Source of the DNA: Propionibacteriaceae bacterium
Lineage (GTDB): Bacteria > Actinomycetota > Actinomycetes > Propionibacteriales > Propionibacteriaceae
DNA: 64,000 nucleotides
Reading direction: 5' to 3'
NCBI GenBank assembly: GCA_016717345.1
Contig: JADKFR010000001.1
Span: 186,001-250,000, forward strand
Numbering within the stretch: the stretch's first letter is position 1; each line of letters opens with the position of its first letter. This document shows positions 17,114 through 25,435 of this stretch, one piece after another. The notes under the pieces were generated by a model. It ran no database searches, was not told where the DNA came from, and worked only from the letters and a program-made list of their open reading frames with translations. The position numbers and the translations under genes are program-made.

Positions 17114-19384
17114 TCAGACAGACTCGTGGAAGGTCCGGGACAGCACGTCCAACTGCTGTTCGCGGGTGAGCTTGGTGAAGTTCACGGCGTACCCCGACAC
17201 CCGGATCGTGAGCTGGGGGTAGTTGTCCGGGTTCTCCATCGCGTCGACCAGCGTCTCGCGGTTCAGCACGTTGATGTTCGCGTGATAGAGGCCCTCGCTC
17301 ATGCCCGCGTCCAGGATTCCGACCAGGTTGCTGATCCGCTCGGCCTCGGTTCGCCCGAGGGCGGGCGGGGTGATCGTGTTGGTCAGCGAGATCCCGTCGA
17401 GGGCGTCGGCGTATTCGAGCTTGCCGACACTCAACATGGACGCGATCATCCCGTGGGTGTCGCGTCCGTTCTCCGGGTTGGCGCCGGGAGCGAACGGCGT
17501 CCCCGCCTGGTGCCCGCAGGGGAACGAGCCGGTCGCCTTGCCGTAGACCACGTTCGAGGTGATCGTCAGCACCGACTGGGTCGGGACGGCGTCCCGGTAC
17601 AGGCGGATCGCCCGGATCTTGTCCATCACGGTCGAGACCAGCAACTGGGCCAGCTCGTCGGCACGATCGTCGTCGTTGCCGTACATCGGGAACTCCCCGA
17701 CCGTCCGGTAGTCGATCACCAGGCCGGTCTCGTCGCGGATCGGGGTGACCTCGGCGTACTTGATCGCCGAAAGCGAGTCGGCCACGATCGACAGCCCGGC
17801 GATCCCGCAGCCCATCGTCCGGACGATCTCGTCGTCATGCAACGCCATCTCGATGGCCTCGTAGGCGTACTTGTCGTGGGAGTAGTGGATGATGTTCAGC
17901 GCCTCGACGTAGGTGCCGACAGCCCAATCGAGCATGGCGTCGTACTTGGCCCAGACGGTGTCGAAGTCCAGCGGTCCGTCGCCCTCCACCGGCGCGAAGC
18001 CGCGGGCGATCAGCTTGCCGGACATCTCGTCGCGACCGCCGTTGATGGCGTACAGCAGCGCCTTCGCCGCGTTCAGGCGGGCCCCGAAGAACTGCATCTG
18101 CTTGCCGATCGCCATCGGCGAGACACAGCACGCGATCGCGGTGTCGTCGCCCCAGTGGCACCGGATCTCGGCGTCCGATTCGTACTGCAGCGCCGAGGTC
18201 TCGATCGAGATCAGGGAGCAGAACTCCTTGTAGCCGGCGGGCAGGGCCGCGTCCCAGTAGACGGTGATGTTCGGCTCGGGGGCCGGGCCGAGGTTGCGCA
18301 GGGTCTGCAGGAGGCGGAAGGACGTCTTGGTGACCAGGGTGCGGCCGTCGTCGGCGAAACCGCCGTCGGACCAGGTGGCCCAGTAGGGGTCGCCGGAGAA
18401 GATCTGGTCGTAGTCGATGGTCCGCAGGAAGCGGACGATCCGCAGCTTGGTGACCAGCGCGTCGATGACCTCCTGGGCCTCGGTCTCGGTGAGCAAGCCG
18501 GCGGCCAGGTCGCGCTCGGCGTAAATGTCGAAGAAGCCCGACAGGCGGCCGAAGCTCATCGCCGCCCCGTCCTGCGACTTCACCGAACCGAGGTAGGCCA
18601 GGTAGGTCCACTGCACCGCTTCGACGAAGGTCGCGGCCGGACGGGACAGGTCGAAGCCGTACTGCTCGCCCAGGTTCTTCAGCTTCTTCAGCGCCTTGAC
18701 CTGTTCGGAATGCTCCTCGCGGAAGCGGGCCCAGTCCTCGCTGAACGGCTGGTCGACGACCGAGTCCTTGTCCTTCAGCTTCTCGGCGATCAGCCGGTCC
18801 ACCCCGTACAGGGCGACGCGGCGGTAGTCGCCGATGATCCGGCCGCGGCCGTAAGCGTCCGGCAGGCCGGTGACGATGTGCGCGCTGCGCGCCGCGCGGA
18901 TCCGCGGGGTGTACATGTCGAAGACCGCTTCGTTGTGAGTCTTGCGGTACTTGGTGTAGATCTCTTTGACCCGCTCGTCGGGCTCCAGCCCGGCCTCGCG
19001 GATTGCGGTTTCCACCATCCGCCAGCCGCCGGAGGGCATCATCGGACGCTTCAACGGCACGTCGGTCTGCAGGCCGACGATGACATCGTCCTCGGCGCAG
19101 ATGTACCCGGGCGGGAACGCGTCCACGTCACCGGCGATATGGGTCTCGACGTCGTAGACCCGCTTGGCCCGCTCGACAGCCAGGTAGTCGCGCTGCAGCG
19201 TCTCCCAGACGTTCAGGGTCTTGGCGGTCGGACCGGCTAGGAACGACGCGTCCCCCTCATAGGGGGTGAAGTTGGCGAGAATGAATTCCCGGACGTCGAC
19301 CTGGTCGACCCAAGGGCCGCGCTGGAAGCCCTCCCAGGGGTCCTCGCTGGTCACCGGAGTCCGCACGTCTGCACCAGCGGTCAT
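17114..19384 (-). CDS. pflB: Formate C-acetyltransferase (pyruvate formate-lyase)
   Basis: A 756-residue glycyl-radical enzyme converting pyruvate and CoA to acetyl-CoA and formate without oxygen. The adjacent active-site cysteines are Cys419 and Cys420 in IACCVSPMA, and the radical glycine is Gly731 in RVSGYAVNF; both positions and the full length closely match the Escherichia coli enzyme. The ATG at 19384 is preceded by GAGGAGAG. It is followed by pflA in the same operon and is divergent from an OFA-type transporter, which fits an anaerobic or facultative life style with formate formation. Confidence 0.97.
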   Translation of the reverse strand: MTAGADVRTPVTSEDPWEGFQRGPWVDQVDVREFILANFTPYEGDASFLAGPTAKTLNVWETLQRDYLAVERAKRVYDVETHIAGDVDAFPPGYICAEDDVIVGLQTDVPLKRPMMPSGGWRMVETAIREAGLEPDERVKEIYTKYRKTHNEAVFDMYTPRIRAARSAHIVTGLPDAYGRGRIIGDYRRVALYGVDRLIAEKLKDKDSVVDQPFSEDWARFREEHSEQVKALKKLKNLGEQYGFDLSRPAATFVEAVQWTYLAYLGSVKSQDGAAMSFGRLSGFFDIYAERDLAAGLLTETEAQEVIDALVTKLRIVRFLRTIDYDQIFSGDPYWATWSDGGFADDGRTLVTKTSFRLLQTLRNLGPAPEPNITVYWDAALPAGYKEFCSLISIETSALQYESDAEIRCHWGDDTAIACCVSPMAIGKQMQFFGARLNAAKALLYAINGGRDEMSGKLIARGFAPVEGDGPLDFDTVWAKYDAMLDWAVGTYVEALNIIHYSHDKYAYEAIEMALHDDEIVRTMGCGIAGLSIVADSLSAIKYAEVTPIRDETGLVIDYRTVGEFPMYGNDDDRADELAQLLVSTVMDKIRAIRLYRDAVPTQSVLTITSNVVYGKATGSFPCGHQAGTPFAPGANPENGRDTHGMIASMLSVGKLEYADALDGISLTNTITPPALGRTEAERISNLVGILDAGMSEGLYHANINVLNRETLVDAMENPDNYPQLTIRVSGYAVNFTKLTREQQLDVLSRTFHESV

Positions 19385-19595
19385 GTTCTCTCCTCGCTCG
19401 GGGCTGGTTCGTGTCCAGTCGAGTCATCCTGCCCGCCGTCTCGTCAGCCGATGCGAGCGTACTCCTCGTGCGGCATTTTGGTCGTGTGGTCAGTGGAGTG
19501 GGTGGCCACCTGACCGAGCTCCACGCCGGACAGGGCAAGGTGTGGGCGAGTGCACCCGTACGCTGAGGTCGATGGATCCGTCCGAGGAGGTCGCG

Positions 19596-20897
19596 ATGGC
19601 GCAGCAGGCACAGCAGACGGAGCCGGCCAAGCAGGCGTGGACAGCCACCAGGTGGCCGATCCTGGCGGGCGCACTCCTGGTGCAGTTGTCCCTCGGCGGC
19701 GTCTATGCGTGGAGCACCTTCGCCAAGGCGCTGCAGTCGGAGCAGTCCTTCGGTCTCTCCCACGTGGCAGCGACCATCCCGTTCGAGACCGCGATCGGCA
19801 TGATCTTCCTCGGCTCCTTCCTCGGTGGCAGGATCCAGGACAGGAGGGGCCCCCGGGTCGTGGGACTCGCGGGAGTGACCATCTATGCCTTGGGCATCAT
19901 CCTGGCCAGTTTCGCCGGGAGCGCCGACTACCTGTGGCTCCTGATCCTCGGCTACGGCGTCCTGGGTGGATTCGGTCTGGGCCTGGCGTACATCGTCCCG
20001 ATCGCCCTGCTGCAGAAGTGGTTCCCCGACAAGCGCGGCCTCATCACCGGCATCGCCGTGGCTGGGTTCGGCTTCGGTGCCGTCATCACGTCCCCGGTCG
20101 CCCAGGCAATGATCTCGGGCAGCCCGGAGTTCGCGCGAACCCCCACGCGGGTCTTCCTCTATTTCGGCCTGGCCTACCTGGTGGCGGGTCTGTGTGGCGC
20201 AGCCACGTTCAGGAACCCACCGCCCGGGTACGCCGTGGGCGCTGCCGTGACCGAGTCCGGTAAGCCGAAGGTCACCCCCGGCCCGGACTTCACCCAGGCG
20301 GAGGCGTTGCGTACGCCACAGTGGTACATGCTGACGGCCATCCTCGCCATCGCCGTTCTGGGCGGCATCTCCCTCGTGTCCCAGGCTGCGGCGACGGCGA
20401 CCGCAGTTGCGGGCTTCAGCGCCGCCGACGCCGCGACCCTGGTCGGGGTGATGGGCCTTTTCAACGGCGGCGGCCGGATGCTCTGGGCGGCGGTGTCCGA
20501 CAAGCTCGGCCGGATGCGGACGTTCACCGGGATCCTGGTCATTCTGGGGGCGTCCCTCCTGGTGATCCCGCACGCCGGTAGCCCGGTGCTGTTCTACGTG
20601 CTGGCTGCGCTGATCTATCTCTGCTACGGCGGCGCCTTCGGCACGATGCCCTCCACCGCGGGTGACTTCTTCGGCCTCAAGAACGCGGGTAGCATCTACG
20701 GCCTCATGCTCATCGCCTGGTCGATCGGCGGCGTGGCCGGTCCGCTGCTCAGTTCGGCGATGATCGGAACCACTCCCGACGGCAACTACGTGCTCGCCTT
20801 CTCCACGGTGGGCATCATCGCTCTCATCGGCGCGATCCTGCCGTTCCTCACCAAGCGGCCGAACGTGCCCGGGGATCGGCCCCCGGCACGGAGGTGA
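19596..20897 (+). CDS. OFA-family MFS transporter (oxalate/formate antiporter-like)
   Basis: A 433-residue major-facilitator protein with about twelve membrane segments. The start WPILAGALLVQLSLGGVYAWSTF and the segment SLVSQAAATATAVAGFS match the oxalate/formate antiporter family, and GGRIQDRRGPRVV is its motif A. The position divergent from pflBA suggests it exports formate or exchanges it for another acid; direct substrate evidence is absent. Two starts compete: the ATG at 19596 has GAGGAGG five bases upstream, while the ATG at 19572 lies seven bases after a TACGCT -10 box and could be leaderless. Confidence 0.88.
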   Translation: MAQQAQQTEPAKQAWTATRWPILAGALLVQLSLGGVYAWSTFAKALQSEQSFGLSHVAATIPFETAIGMIFLGSFLGGRIQDRRGPRVVGLAGVTIYALGIILASFAGSADYLWLLILGYGVLGGFGLGLAYIVPIALLQKWFPDKRGLITGIAVAGFGFGAVITSPVAQAMISGSPEFARTPTRVFLYFGLAYLVAGLCGAATFRNPPPGYAVGAAVTESGKPKVTPGPDFTQAEALRTPQWYMLTAILAIAVLGGISLVSQAAATATAVAGFSAADAATLVGVMGLFNGGGRMLWAAVSDKLGRMRTFTGILVILGASLLVIPHAGSPVLFYVLAALIYLCYGGAFGTMPSTAGDFFGLKNAGSIYGLMLIAWSIGGVAGPLLSSAMIGTTPDGNYVLAFSTVGIIALIGAILPFLTKRPNVPGDRPPARR

Positions 20898-21129
20898 CCT
20901 AGGTCTGTGGTGCAGGGCATCTTCTTACCGTTGGTCTCGCACCACCCGCCAACGGCACCTCCCCGGGCACCATCGCCGGTTGGGGAAACGACGACTTCGG
21001 TCACTTCGCTAGCCCCAGAAACGGTTTCTTGGGGCTTAGATGGGACTTCAGATGTCCGCTCCTGTCCCTAACCCCGGCCCTCATAGCGGGGACTAGCGAA
21101 AGGGTGAACCTGTCGCCCCAGCATTGGTC
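20898..21129. other. Intergenic stretch between OFA transporter and XRE gene
   Basis: About 230 bases without a gene. It contains the hairpin at 21011-21036 and otherwise no recognisable element. Confidence 0.5.
21011..21036. terminator. Hairpin, possible terminator after the OFA gene
   Basis: The inverted repeat AGCCCCAGAAAC / GGTTTCTTGGGGCT has a stem of about twelve pairs with one bulged base. No long T run follows, so rho-independent action is uncertain. Confidence 0.4.
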
Positions 21130-21153
21130 GATTCATATCGAATCCGATAAGAT
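21130..21153 (+). promoter_or_regulatory. Operator-like dyad and -10 box of the XRE gene
   Basis: GATTC ATATC GAATC (21130-21144) is a perfect 5-bp dyad with a 5-bp centre. TAAGAT at 21148-21153 is six bases before the ATG at 21160. The dyad directly abuts the -10 box, the expected place for antitoxin autorepression. Confidence 0.5.
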
Positions 21154-21159
21154 GGAGGG

Positions 21160-21750
21160 ATGAGGGTTGACACCGACGAGCGCAACGAGATCGCTGCCGC
21201 CATGCGCCGTGGTCTCCAGCAGAGCGGTCTGACCCAAGCCGCGTTCGCGGTGCGCCTGGGGACCTCTCCCACGAGGTTGTCGACCTACCTGTCCGGCAAG
21301 ACTGTTCCCTCGGCGGCGATCTACCTGCGCGCTCTCCGACTCGGTGCCGCGTTCGACCGGGTTCATAGACAGGGACTCACGACGCCCGACGCCACTGCTG
21401 CTGCGGTGGACCAGACCCTGAACGCCGGCGATGAGGACTTCGCCCTGCGTCTGGTGCTGCAGGCGCGCGACGACGTCCGAGGTGGCGCAACGCAACCCGC
21501 CGACCTGCGGCAGGTGTGGGCCCACCGCGCTCGACGGATCACCGACGAACGTTTCGACACGCTGCTCCGAGCGATCATCGCCCACGAGCTCGGCGACGAA
21601 GCCCCCGCGTGGGCGAAAGACGCGCGACTGGACCGCGACTGGGTCGTGGCCGATCCGTTCCGGGACGAGGACAGCATCAGGGCGCAGACACCGGACTGGC
21701 TGGCGCACGCTCGCATCTTCATCGCCCAGCGTGGCCTGGTGACGGTATGA
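21160..21750 (+). CDS. XRE-family HTH protein, antitoxin-like
   Basis: A 196-residue protein with an N-terminal XRE helix-turn-helix (QQSGLTQAAFAVRLGTSPTRLSTYLSGKTVPSAAIYLRAL) and a helical C-terminal domain. Its stop overlaps the start of a nucleotidyltransferase-like gene (ATGA), the organisation of two-gene toxin-antitoxin modules in which the HTH protein is the antitoxin and autorepressor. The frame is intact, whereas the partner is broken in several places, so the antitoxin may be an orphan. The gene sits at the left end of the accessory patch that ends at tRNA-Pro. The function is inferred from arrangement. Confidence 0.75.
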   Translation: MRVDTDERNEIAAAMRRGLQQSGLTQAAFAVRLGTSPTRLSTYLSGKTVPSAAIYLRALRLGAAFDRVHRQGLTTPDATAAAVDQTLNAGDEDFALRLVLQARDDVRGGATQPADLRQVWAHRARRITDERFDTLLRAIIAHELGDEAPAWAKDARLDRDWVVADPFRDEDSIRAQTPDWLAHARIFIAQRGLVTV

Positions 21751-22323
21751 CGGATGCCGTCGAATTCACCCGCGCGGACATCGAGGGGCTGTTGACGCCC
21801 TTGCCGCGCGGCTCGAGGCTCAGGGTGTTGCGGCGACCGTGTACCTGGTGGGCGGCGCCGCGATCGCGCTCCGGGGCATCTCCTCGGACCGACGGACAGC
21901 CGACGTGGACGCCCTGATGCTGCCCGAGGAACAGGTGTTGGCGGCGGCTCGGCAGGTCGCTGCAGAACGAGGAATCCGCTCCACCTGGCTGAACTCGGCC
22001 GTGCGACCCTACGGCCGCCGCTACCCGAGACCCTGCAGCCACCACCAAAGCCTGGACTTCAGATCCGCACCGCTCCCGACGACCACCTCCTGGCCATGAA
22101 ACTCATCGCCGCCCGGGGTCAACGCGACATGCGCGACATCATCCCCTTGGCCCGACGACTGGGACTGGCCGGCGCCACCGAACTGGCCGAACTGGTCATC
22201 ACCGTGTAAGGACCCGCCGCCATCGAACACGTGCATGGCGGCTACGACGACCTGCTCCTGAACTGCGCGGCGGTCGAACGACTCCTCCGCCACGAAGGCC
22301 CACCGATGTGGCCACCAACGTGA
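21747..22323 (+). pseudogene. Decayed nucleotidyltransferase toxin-like gene
   Basis: Reading three frames in turn gives a coherent protein. It starts MTDAVEFTRADIEGLLT, shifts frame near 21797 into ALAARLEAQGVAATVYLVGGAAIALRG, then TADVDALMLP, and shifts again near 22010 into PETLQPPPKPGL, DDHLLAMKLIAARGQRDMRDI, before a TAA at 22207-22209 where a Tyr codon (TAC) would restore GPAAIEHVHGGYDDLLLN up to the stop at 22321. The VGGAAIALRG and DxD pattern is that of nucleotidyltransferase-fold toxins (AbiEii/DUF6036-like). Two frameshifts plus a nonsense codon point to true decay, though sequencing error could explain the shifts. Confidence 0.7.
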
Positions 22324-22344
22324 ACGCACGGGTCCACTGACGCC

Positions 22345-22506
22345 GATGCCTGACCCGAAAGATCACGGCCGGCATGGGCGACGGGCGGACCTGGAGCGCC
22401 AACTGGCCGGCCTCCGGGTGGAGAACACGCGGGCGACTTCGTCCTCAAGGGGGGAATCCTGCTCGCCGTCTACGGAGCCCGACGCCCCACCACGGACGTC
22501 GACTAG
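22345..22506 (+). pseudogene. Remnant of a second AbiEii-like nucleotidyltransferase
   Basis: The codons 22432-22503 give GDFVLKGGILLAVYGARRPTTDVD, which matches the nucleotide-binding core (FVLKGGxLL...RxTxDxD) of AbiEii-type toxins. The upstream frame is not coherent, and the downstream side is cut by the IS element exactly after the last Asp; the stop codon TAG is created by the CTAG target site. Nothing of the rest of the gene is found beyond the IS. Confidence 0.45.
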
Positions 22507-22653
22507 GGAAACGCTGATCAGTGGCGCTACCCGGCCTCGGACGGTTTGAGCGGGGTCTGGGATCGCTGGGCGGCGACCTCGGCTTACCTGTTACCGCCTT
22601 CGGCCCCTTGTTCCGGGCTTCCGGGCCGGGTTTGGGGCAGGCTGCCGCCCGGG

Positions 22654-23580
22654 TTACTCGGTCGTGACCGCGGCCGTGAGCCGAGTCTGGATCACAGCTG
22701 CTCGGGCTGTCATGAGCAGGTTCGCCGAGGCGAGCGCGATCTGGAGCCGGTTGAGGTTCTTCGCCAGTCCGCGGTAGCGGGTCTTGGTGAACCCGAAGTC
22801 CCGTTTGACGATCAGGAACACGTGCTCGACCTTGGCCCGGATCGACGCTTTGCGGGACTCGATGGCCTGCTCGTGCGGGTGCATCGCCTTCAGGGCCCCT
22901 TTGCGGGCCGCGACCTGCCACGTCACCTTCGACAGGTGCGGGTCGCTGGTGACCTCGGGACGCTTCTGGACTCCCTGGTAGCCGGCATCGGCGTACACCA
23001 CCTGGTCATCGGCTCTGACGAGGTGGGTGATCTCGTCCAGGTCATGAACGCTCGCCGCGGTGACCGTCACGCTGTGGACCAGGCCGGTCCCCCGGCGTCC
23101 ACCCCGGCGTGGGCCTTCATCCCGAAGTACCACTGGTTACCCTTCTTGGTCGGGTGCATCTCCGGGTCCCGGCGTGGTGGCGTTCTTCGTTGAGGTGCAG
23201 CGATGATCGCATCCACGACGCCGCCCAGCATGATCAAAACCGCCGGCCTCGCCGCGGTCAACCAGGCGAGCACCGCCTCGCCCAGCTTGTGACGCTCCAG
23301 AAGTGACGGAAATGCAGCAGGATGGTGGGTCGCGTCGGGTACCTTGCTGGCCGCGGCCCAAGTCGAGCCGCATGAACTGCCGCACGCGAACGAGTCGCTG
23401 ACCTGGTCCCTCGACACCCTCATCGGGGGGGGGGGGGGGACACCCCGGGTGGAACCACACCTGCAGCAGGTACATCCGCAGCATCGTCTCCAACGGCACC
23501 GGCTTCCGGCCGCGCTTGTTGCTGTAGTAGTGCGGCTCGATCAACGCGATCCAGTCCGCCCACGGCACGACCGCGTCCAT
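22654..23580 (-). pseudogene. IS5-like transposase, frame broken at several points
   Basis: The N-terminal part from the ATG at 23580 reads MDAVVPWADWIALIEPHYY, RGRKPVPLETMLRMYLLQVWF and is interrupted at the G run near 23428. A middle part is recognisable in other frames (LLERHKLGEAVLA, HPTKKGNQWYFGMKAHAGVDA), and the C-terminal 159 residues are in a single frame with the DDE-type Asp in VVYADAGYQG and the Glu region IRAKVEHVFLIVKRDFGF. These are the hallmarks of DDE transposases of the IS5 family. At least three frame changes are needed; sequence artefacts inside the element may account for some. Confidence 0.7.
23427..23440. other. Pure G run inside the IS, probable artefact
   Basis: An uninterrupted G run of about fourteen bases falls inside the transposase frame where the protein should continue smoothly, so an erroneous base call or collapsed sequence is the simplest explanation. 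Confidence 0.7.
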
Positions 23581-23611
23581 CTGCTTGAGTAGAATGCTTC
23601 CCGTGTTCGGG

Positions 23612-23710
23612 GTGGGTGGGCCCGGGGGGCCCGGCGGCCGGGGGGCCCGCGCGCGGGCCGCCCGCCCCGCGGGGGGGGCCGGGGGGGGGTCCCCCGGCCC
23701 GGCCGGCCGG
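23612..23710. other. G/C-only stretch near the IS right end, probable artefact
   Basis: About 100 bases with almost no A or T, of the same character as the longer tract near 11.3-11.8 kb. It lies at the 5' end of the transposase gene, so its true start cannot be seen. Confidence 0.7.
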
Positions 23711-23890
23711 ACCCGCAGCGCCGCTGGGTGTACTCGACATCGGACAAGCTGGGCTGAAACTCTGGTCACCAACCACCATCTTACCTAGCCAGCGCCATAT
23801 TTACAGGTGACGACACCCATCGGCCACCCAGTCCCTGCGGTCAGGAGTCGCTCATTGATCAGCGTTTCCCTAGTCAGACCCACATGATGG

Positions 23891-23963
23891 TCGGGGCGAC
23901 AGGACTCGAACCTGCGGTCTCCTGCTCCCAAAGCAGGCGCGCTAGCCACTACGCTACGCCCCG
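23891..23963 (-). tRNA. tRNA-Pro (anticodon TGG)
   Basis: A 73-nt cloverleaf on the minus strand. The acceptor pairs CGGGGCG with CGCCCCG and has discriminator A. The anticodon stem CCTGC/GCAGG frames the loop TTTGGGA with anticodon TGG, and the T arm carries GGTTCGAGTCC. The CCA end is not encoded. The 3' end of the tRNA faces the accessory patch to its left, the usual orientation for integration at a tRNA gene, though no integrase is present. Confidence 0.97.
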
Positions 23964-24016
23964 AAATACCAGCGGTTCAGTGTAGGGCCTCGCGATCCCC
24001 TGCCCAACTTGGACGG

Positions 24017-25435
24017 TCAGCCGCTGACCAACAGCCAGGCAATCGGTGCCGGATCGACCAGCTCACCACTGGCGTAGTCCGCGAGCAGTTGCTGACTGGC
24101 CCCTTGAGCAGTCGAGGCCGCCTCAGCAGCTTCCGGCCACCCCTCGGGCACTGCCTCGAGCAGCCCCACCAGCAGGGCCTGGCTGGTCGGGTCCAGACCC
24201 AGGGGGTACCCGGGCAGGCCGGCACCGAGCCGTCCGATGACCGCCGCCAGTGCCGCAGCCGTCCCCGCCGTCCGCCGTCCCGCGACGACCTGCTGTTCGA
24301 GTCCGGCGACCCCGACGCCGACCGGGACGTTGTCCAGGCCGGTCAGGGCATCCGCCGCGCCGAGCGTCGCGGCGGCCAGCGCCGCCAGGGCCGCCACTCT
24401 GGCGTGACCGGGAACGACGGGCAACTCCGCGACCTCACGGACGGCCTCGGCGGCCATCGCCCGTTCCCCCTCGGCGAACGCGCGTTCACTGCCGAACGCG
24501 ATCGCGAGCAGGTCGCCACGCGACGTCCAGTCCACACGGTCCAACATGTCCTCCGCCTGCGCCGTCCGACGCACCAGACCGGACTGCAGGGCGCGGTGCA
24601 CCACCAGCGCGCCCGCGGGTGTCAGGCCTGGTCGTGCCAGGAGACGCTCGGCAAGGCTCGCCACGATCTCAGCCAGCGGTGACGCCACGTGCAGCACGAC
24701 GTCGGTGACGCCGCGGGGGCCGTGCACGGCGAGGTGGTGCCTGCCCGCCGGAGCCGTCACGTCGACCATCGAACCGGTGACAGCGTGCGTCACGACCACT
24801 TCGGGGCCCACGGCCACCCCCAGATCGGCCAGTGGCGCGCTCCACGGTTCGCCCGCGTTCAGCCTGGTGGGGGCGAACCACACGGGGAGCAGCCCCGTGA
24901 GCCCGCCGACGCCGGCCATCACCTGAGCCCGCAACTGGACGACGTGGCGTCTACCCGGCACCAGCCCCCCGGGGGTGATCGTGAGGCGCACCGTCCGGCC
25001 ATCCCCGGGGTCACGGGCCACCCTGAGCTCGGCCTGAACCGCCTGCACCACCAGGACGGGCCCCCGCGCGCAGGTGGGCAGCACCACCAGGAGGCCGTCC
25101 GCCCCGCCTGGCCACAGCCACATCGAGTGCTCCGGCGAGGCTCGGACCCAGAGGTCGAGGCGGACCGGTTCCACCGGCTCGTCGGGCACCTCGACGACCC
25201 ACCGCAACTGGCAATGTTCGGCGACGCTCACCCGCTGCCCGATCGACAACTCTCCGAGGTTGCCCTCGTGTTCGACCACATCGAGGTCTGTGAGCACCTC
25301 GATGAAGTCGGCTCCCCCGGCCAGTGAGAGCTCCACCTGTCCGGACAATCCACCCGGAGACAGGGTCACCCCGCCGCTGGGCGCCACCCGCACCAGGCCG
25401 CCCTGCCACGCCAGGCTCACCGGCGACGCTGGCAT
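24017..25435 (-). CDS. Uncharacterised protein overlapping nei
   Basis: A 472-residue protein of unknown function. The first half (about 1-270) is rich in short beta-strand-like segments with many Val, Leu and Gly (for example GGVTLSPGGLSGQVELSLAGG), while the second half is largely helical and Ala-rich. No signal peptide or clear membrane segment is seen, and no catalytic motif stands out. The ATG at 25435 lies inside the end of nei, an overlap of 19 bases, so the two genes are translationally linked. The third-position GC bias is strong and the frame is clean, so this is a real gene. Confidence 0.7.
   Translation of the reverse strand: MPASPVSLAWQGGLVRVAPSGGVTLSPGGLSGQVELSLAGGADFIEVLTDLDVVEHEGNLGELSIGQRVSVAEHCQLRWVVEVPDEPVEPVRLDLWVRASPEHSMWLWPGGADGLLVVLPTCARGPVLVVQAVQAELRVARDPGDGRTVRLTITPGGLVPGRRHVVQLRAQVMAGVGGLTGLLPVWFAPTRLNAGEPWSAPLADLGVAVGPEVVVTHAVTGSMVDVTAPAGRHHLAVHGPRGVTDVVLHVASPLAEIVASLAERLLARPGLTPAGALVVHRALQSGLVRRTAQAEDMLDRVDWTSRGDLLAIAFGSERAFAEGERAMAAEAVREVAELPVVPGHARVAALAALAAATLGAADALTGLDNVPVGVGVAGLEQQVVAGRRTAGTAAALAAVIGRLGAGLPGYPLGLDPTSQALLVGLLEAVPEGWPEAAEAASTAQGASQQLLADYASGELVDPAPIAWLLVSG

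Larger units (their letters stand above)
22507..23869 (-). mobile_element. IS5-family-like insertion sequence with CTAG target duplication
   Basis: Terminal inverted repeats GGAAACGCTGATCA (starting 22507) and TGATCAGCGTTTCC (ending 23869) are perfect over 14 bases and are flanked by CTAG on both sides (22503-22506 and 23870-23873), fitting the 4-bp YTAR target duplications of the IS5 group. The element is about 1.36 kb and carries a transposase on the minus strand. It includes two G/C-only stretches that are probably artefacts. Confidence 0.8.

Noticed and set aside
21109..21120. Copy of the tRNA-Pro 3' end (CCTGTCGCCCCA) as an attachment site
   Set aside because: It is on the opposite strand to the tRNA, so it is inverted rather than a direct repeat, and only about eleven bases match.
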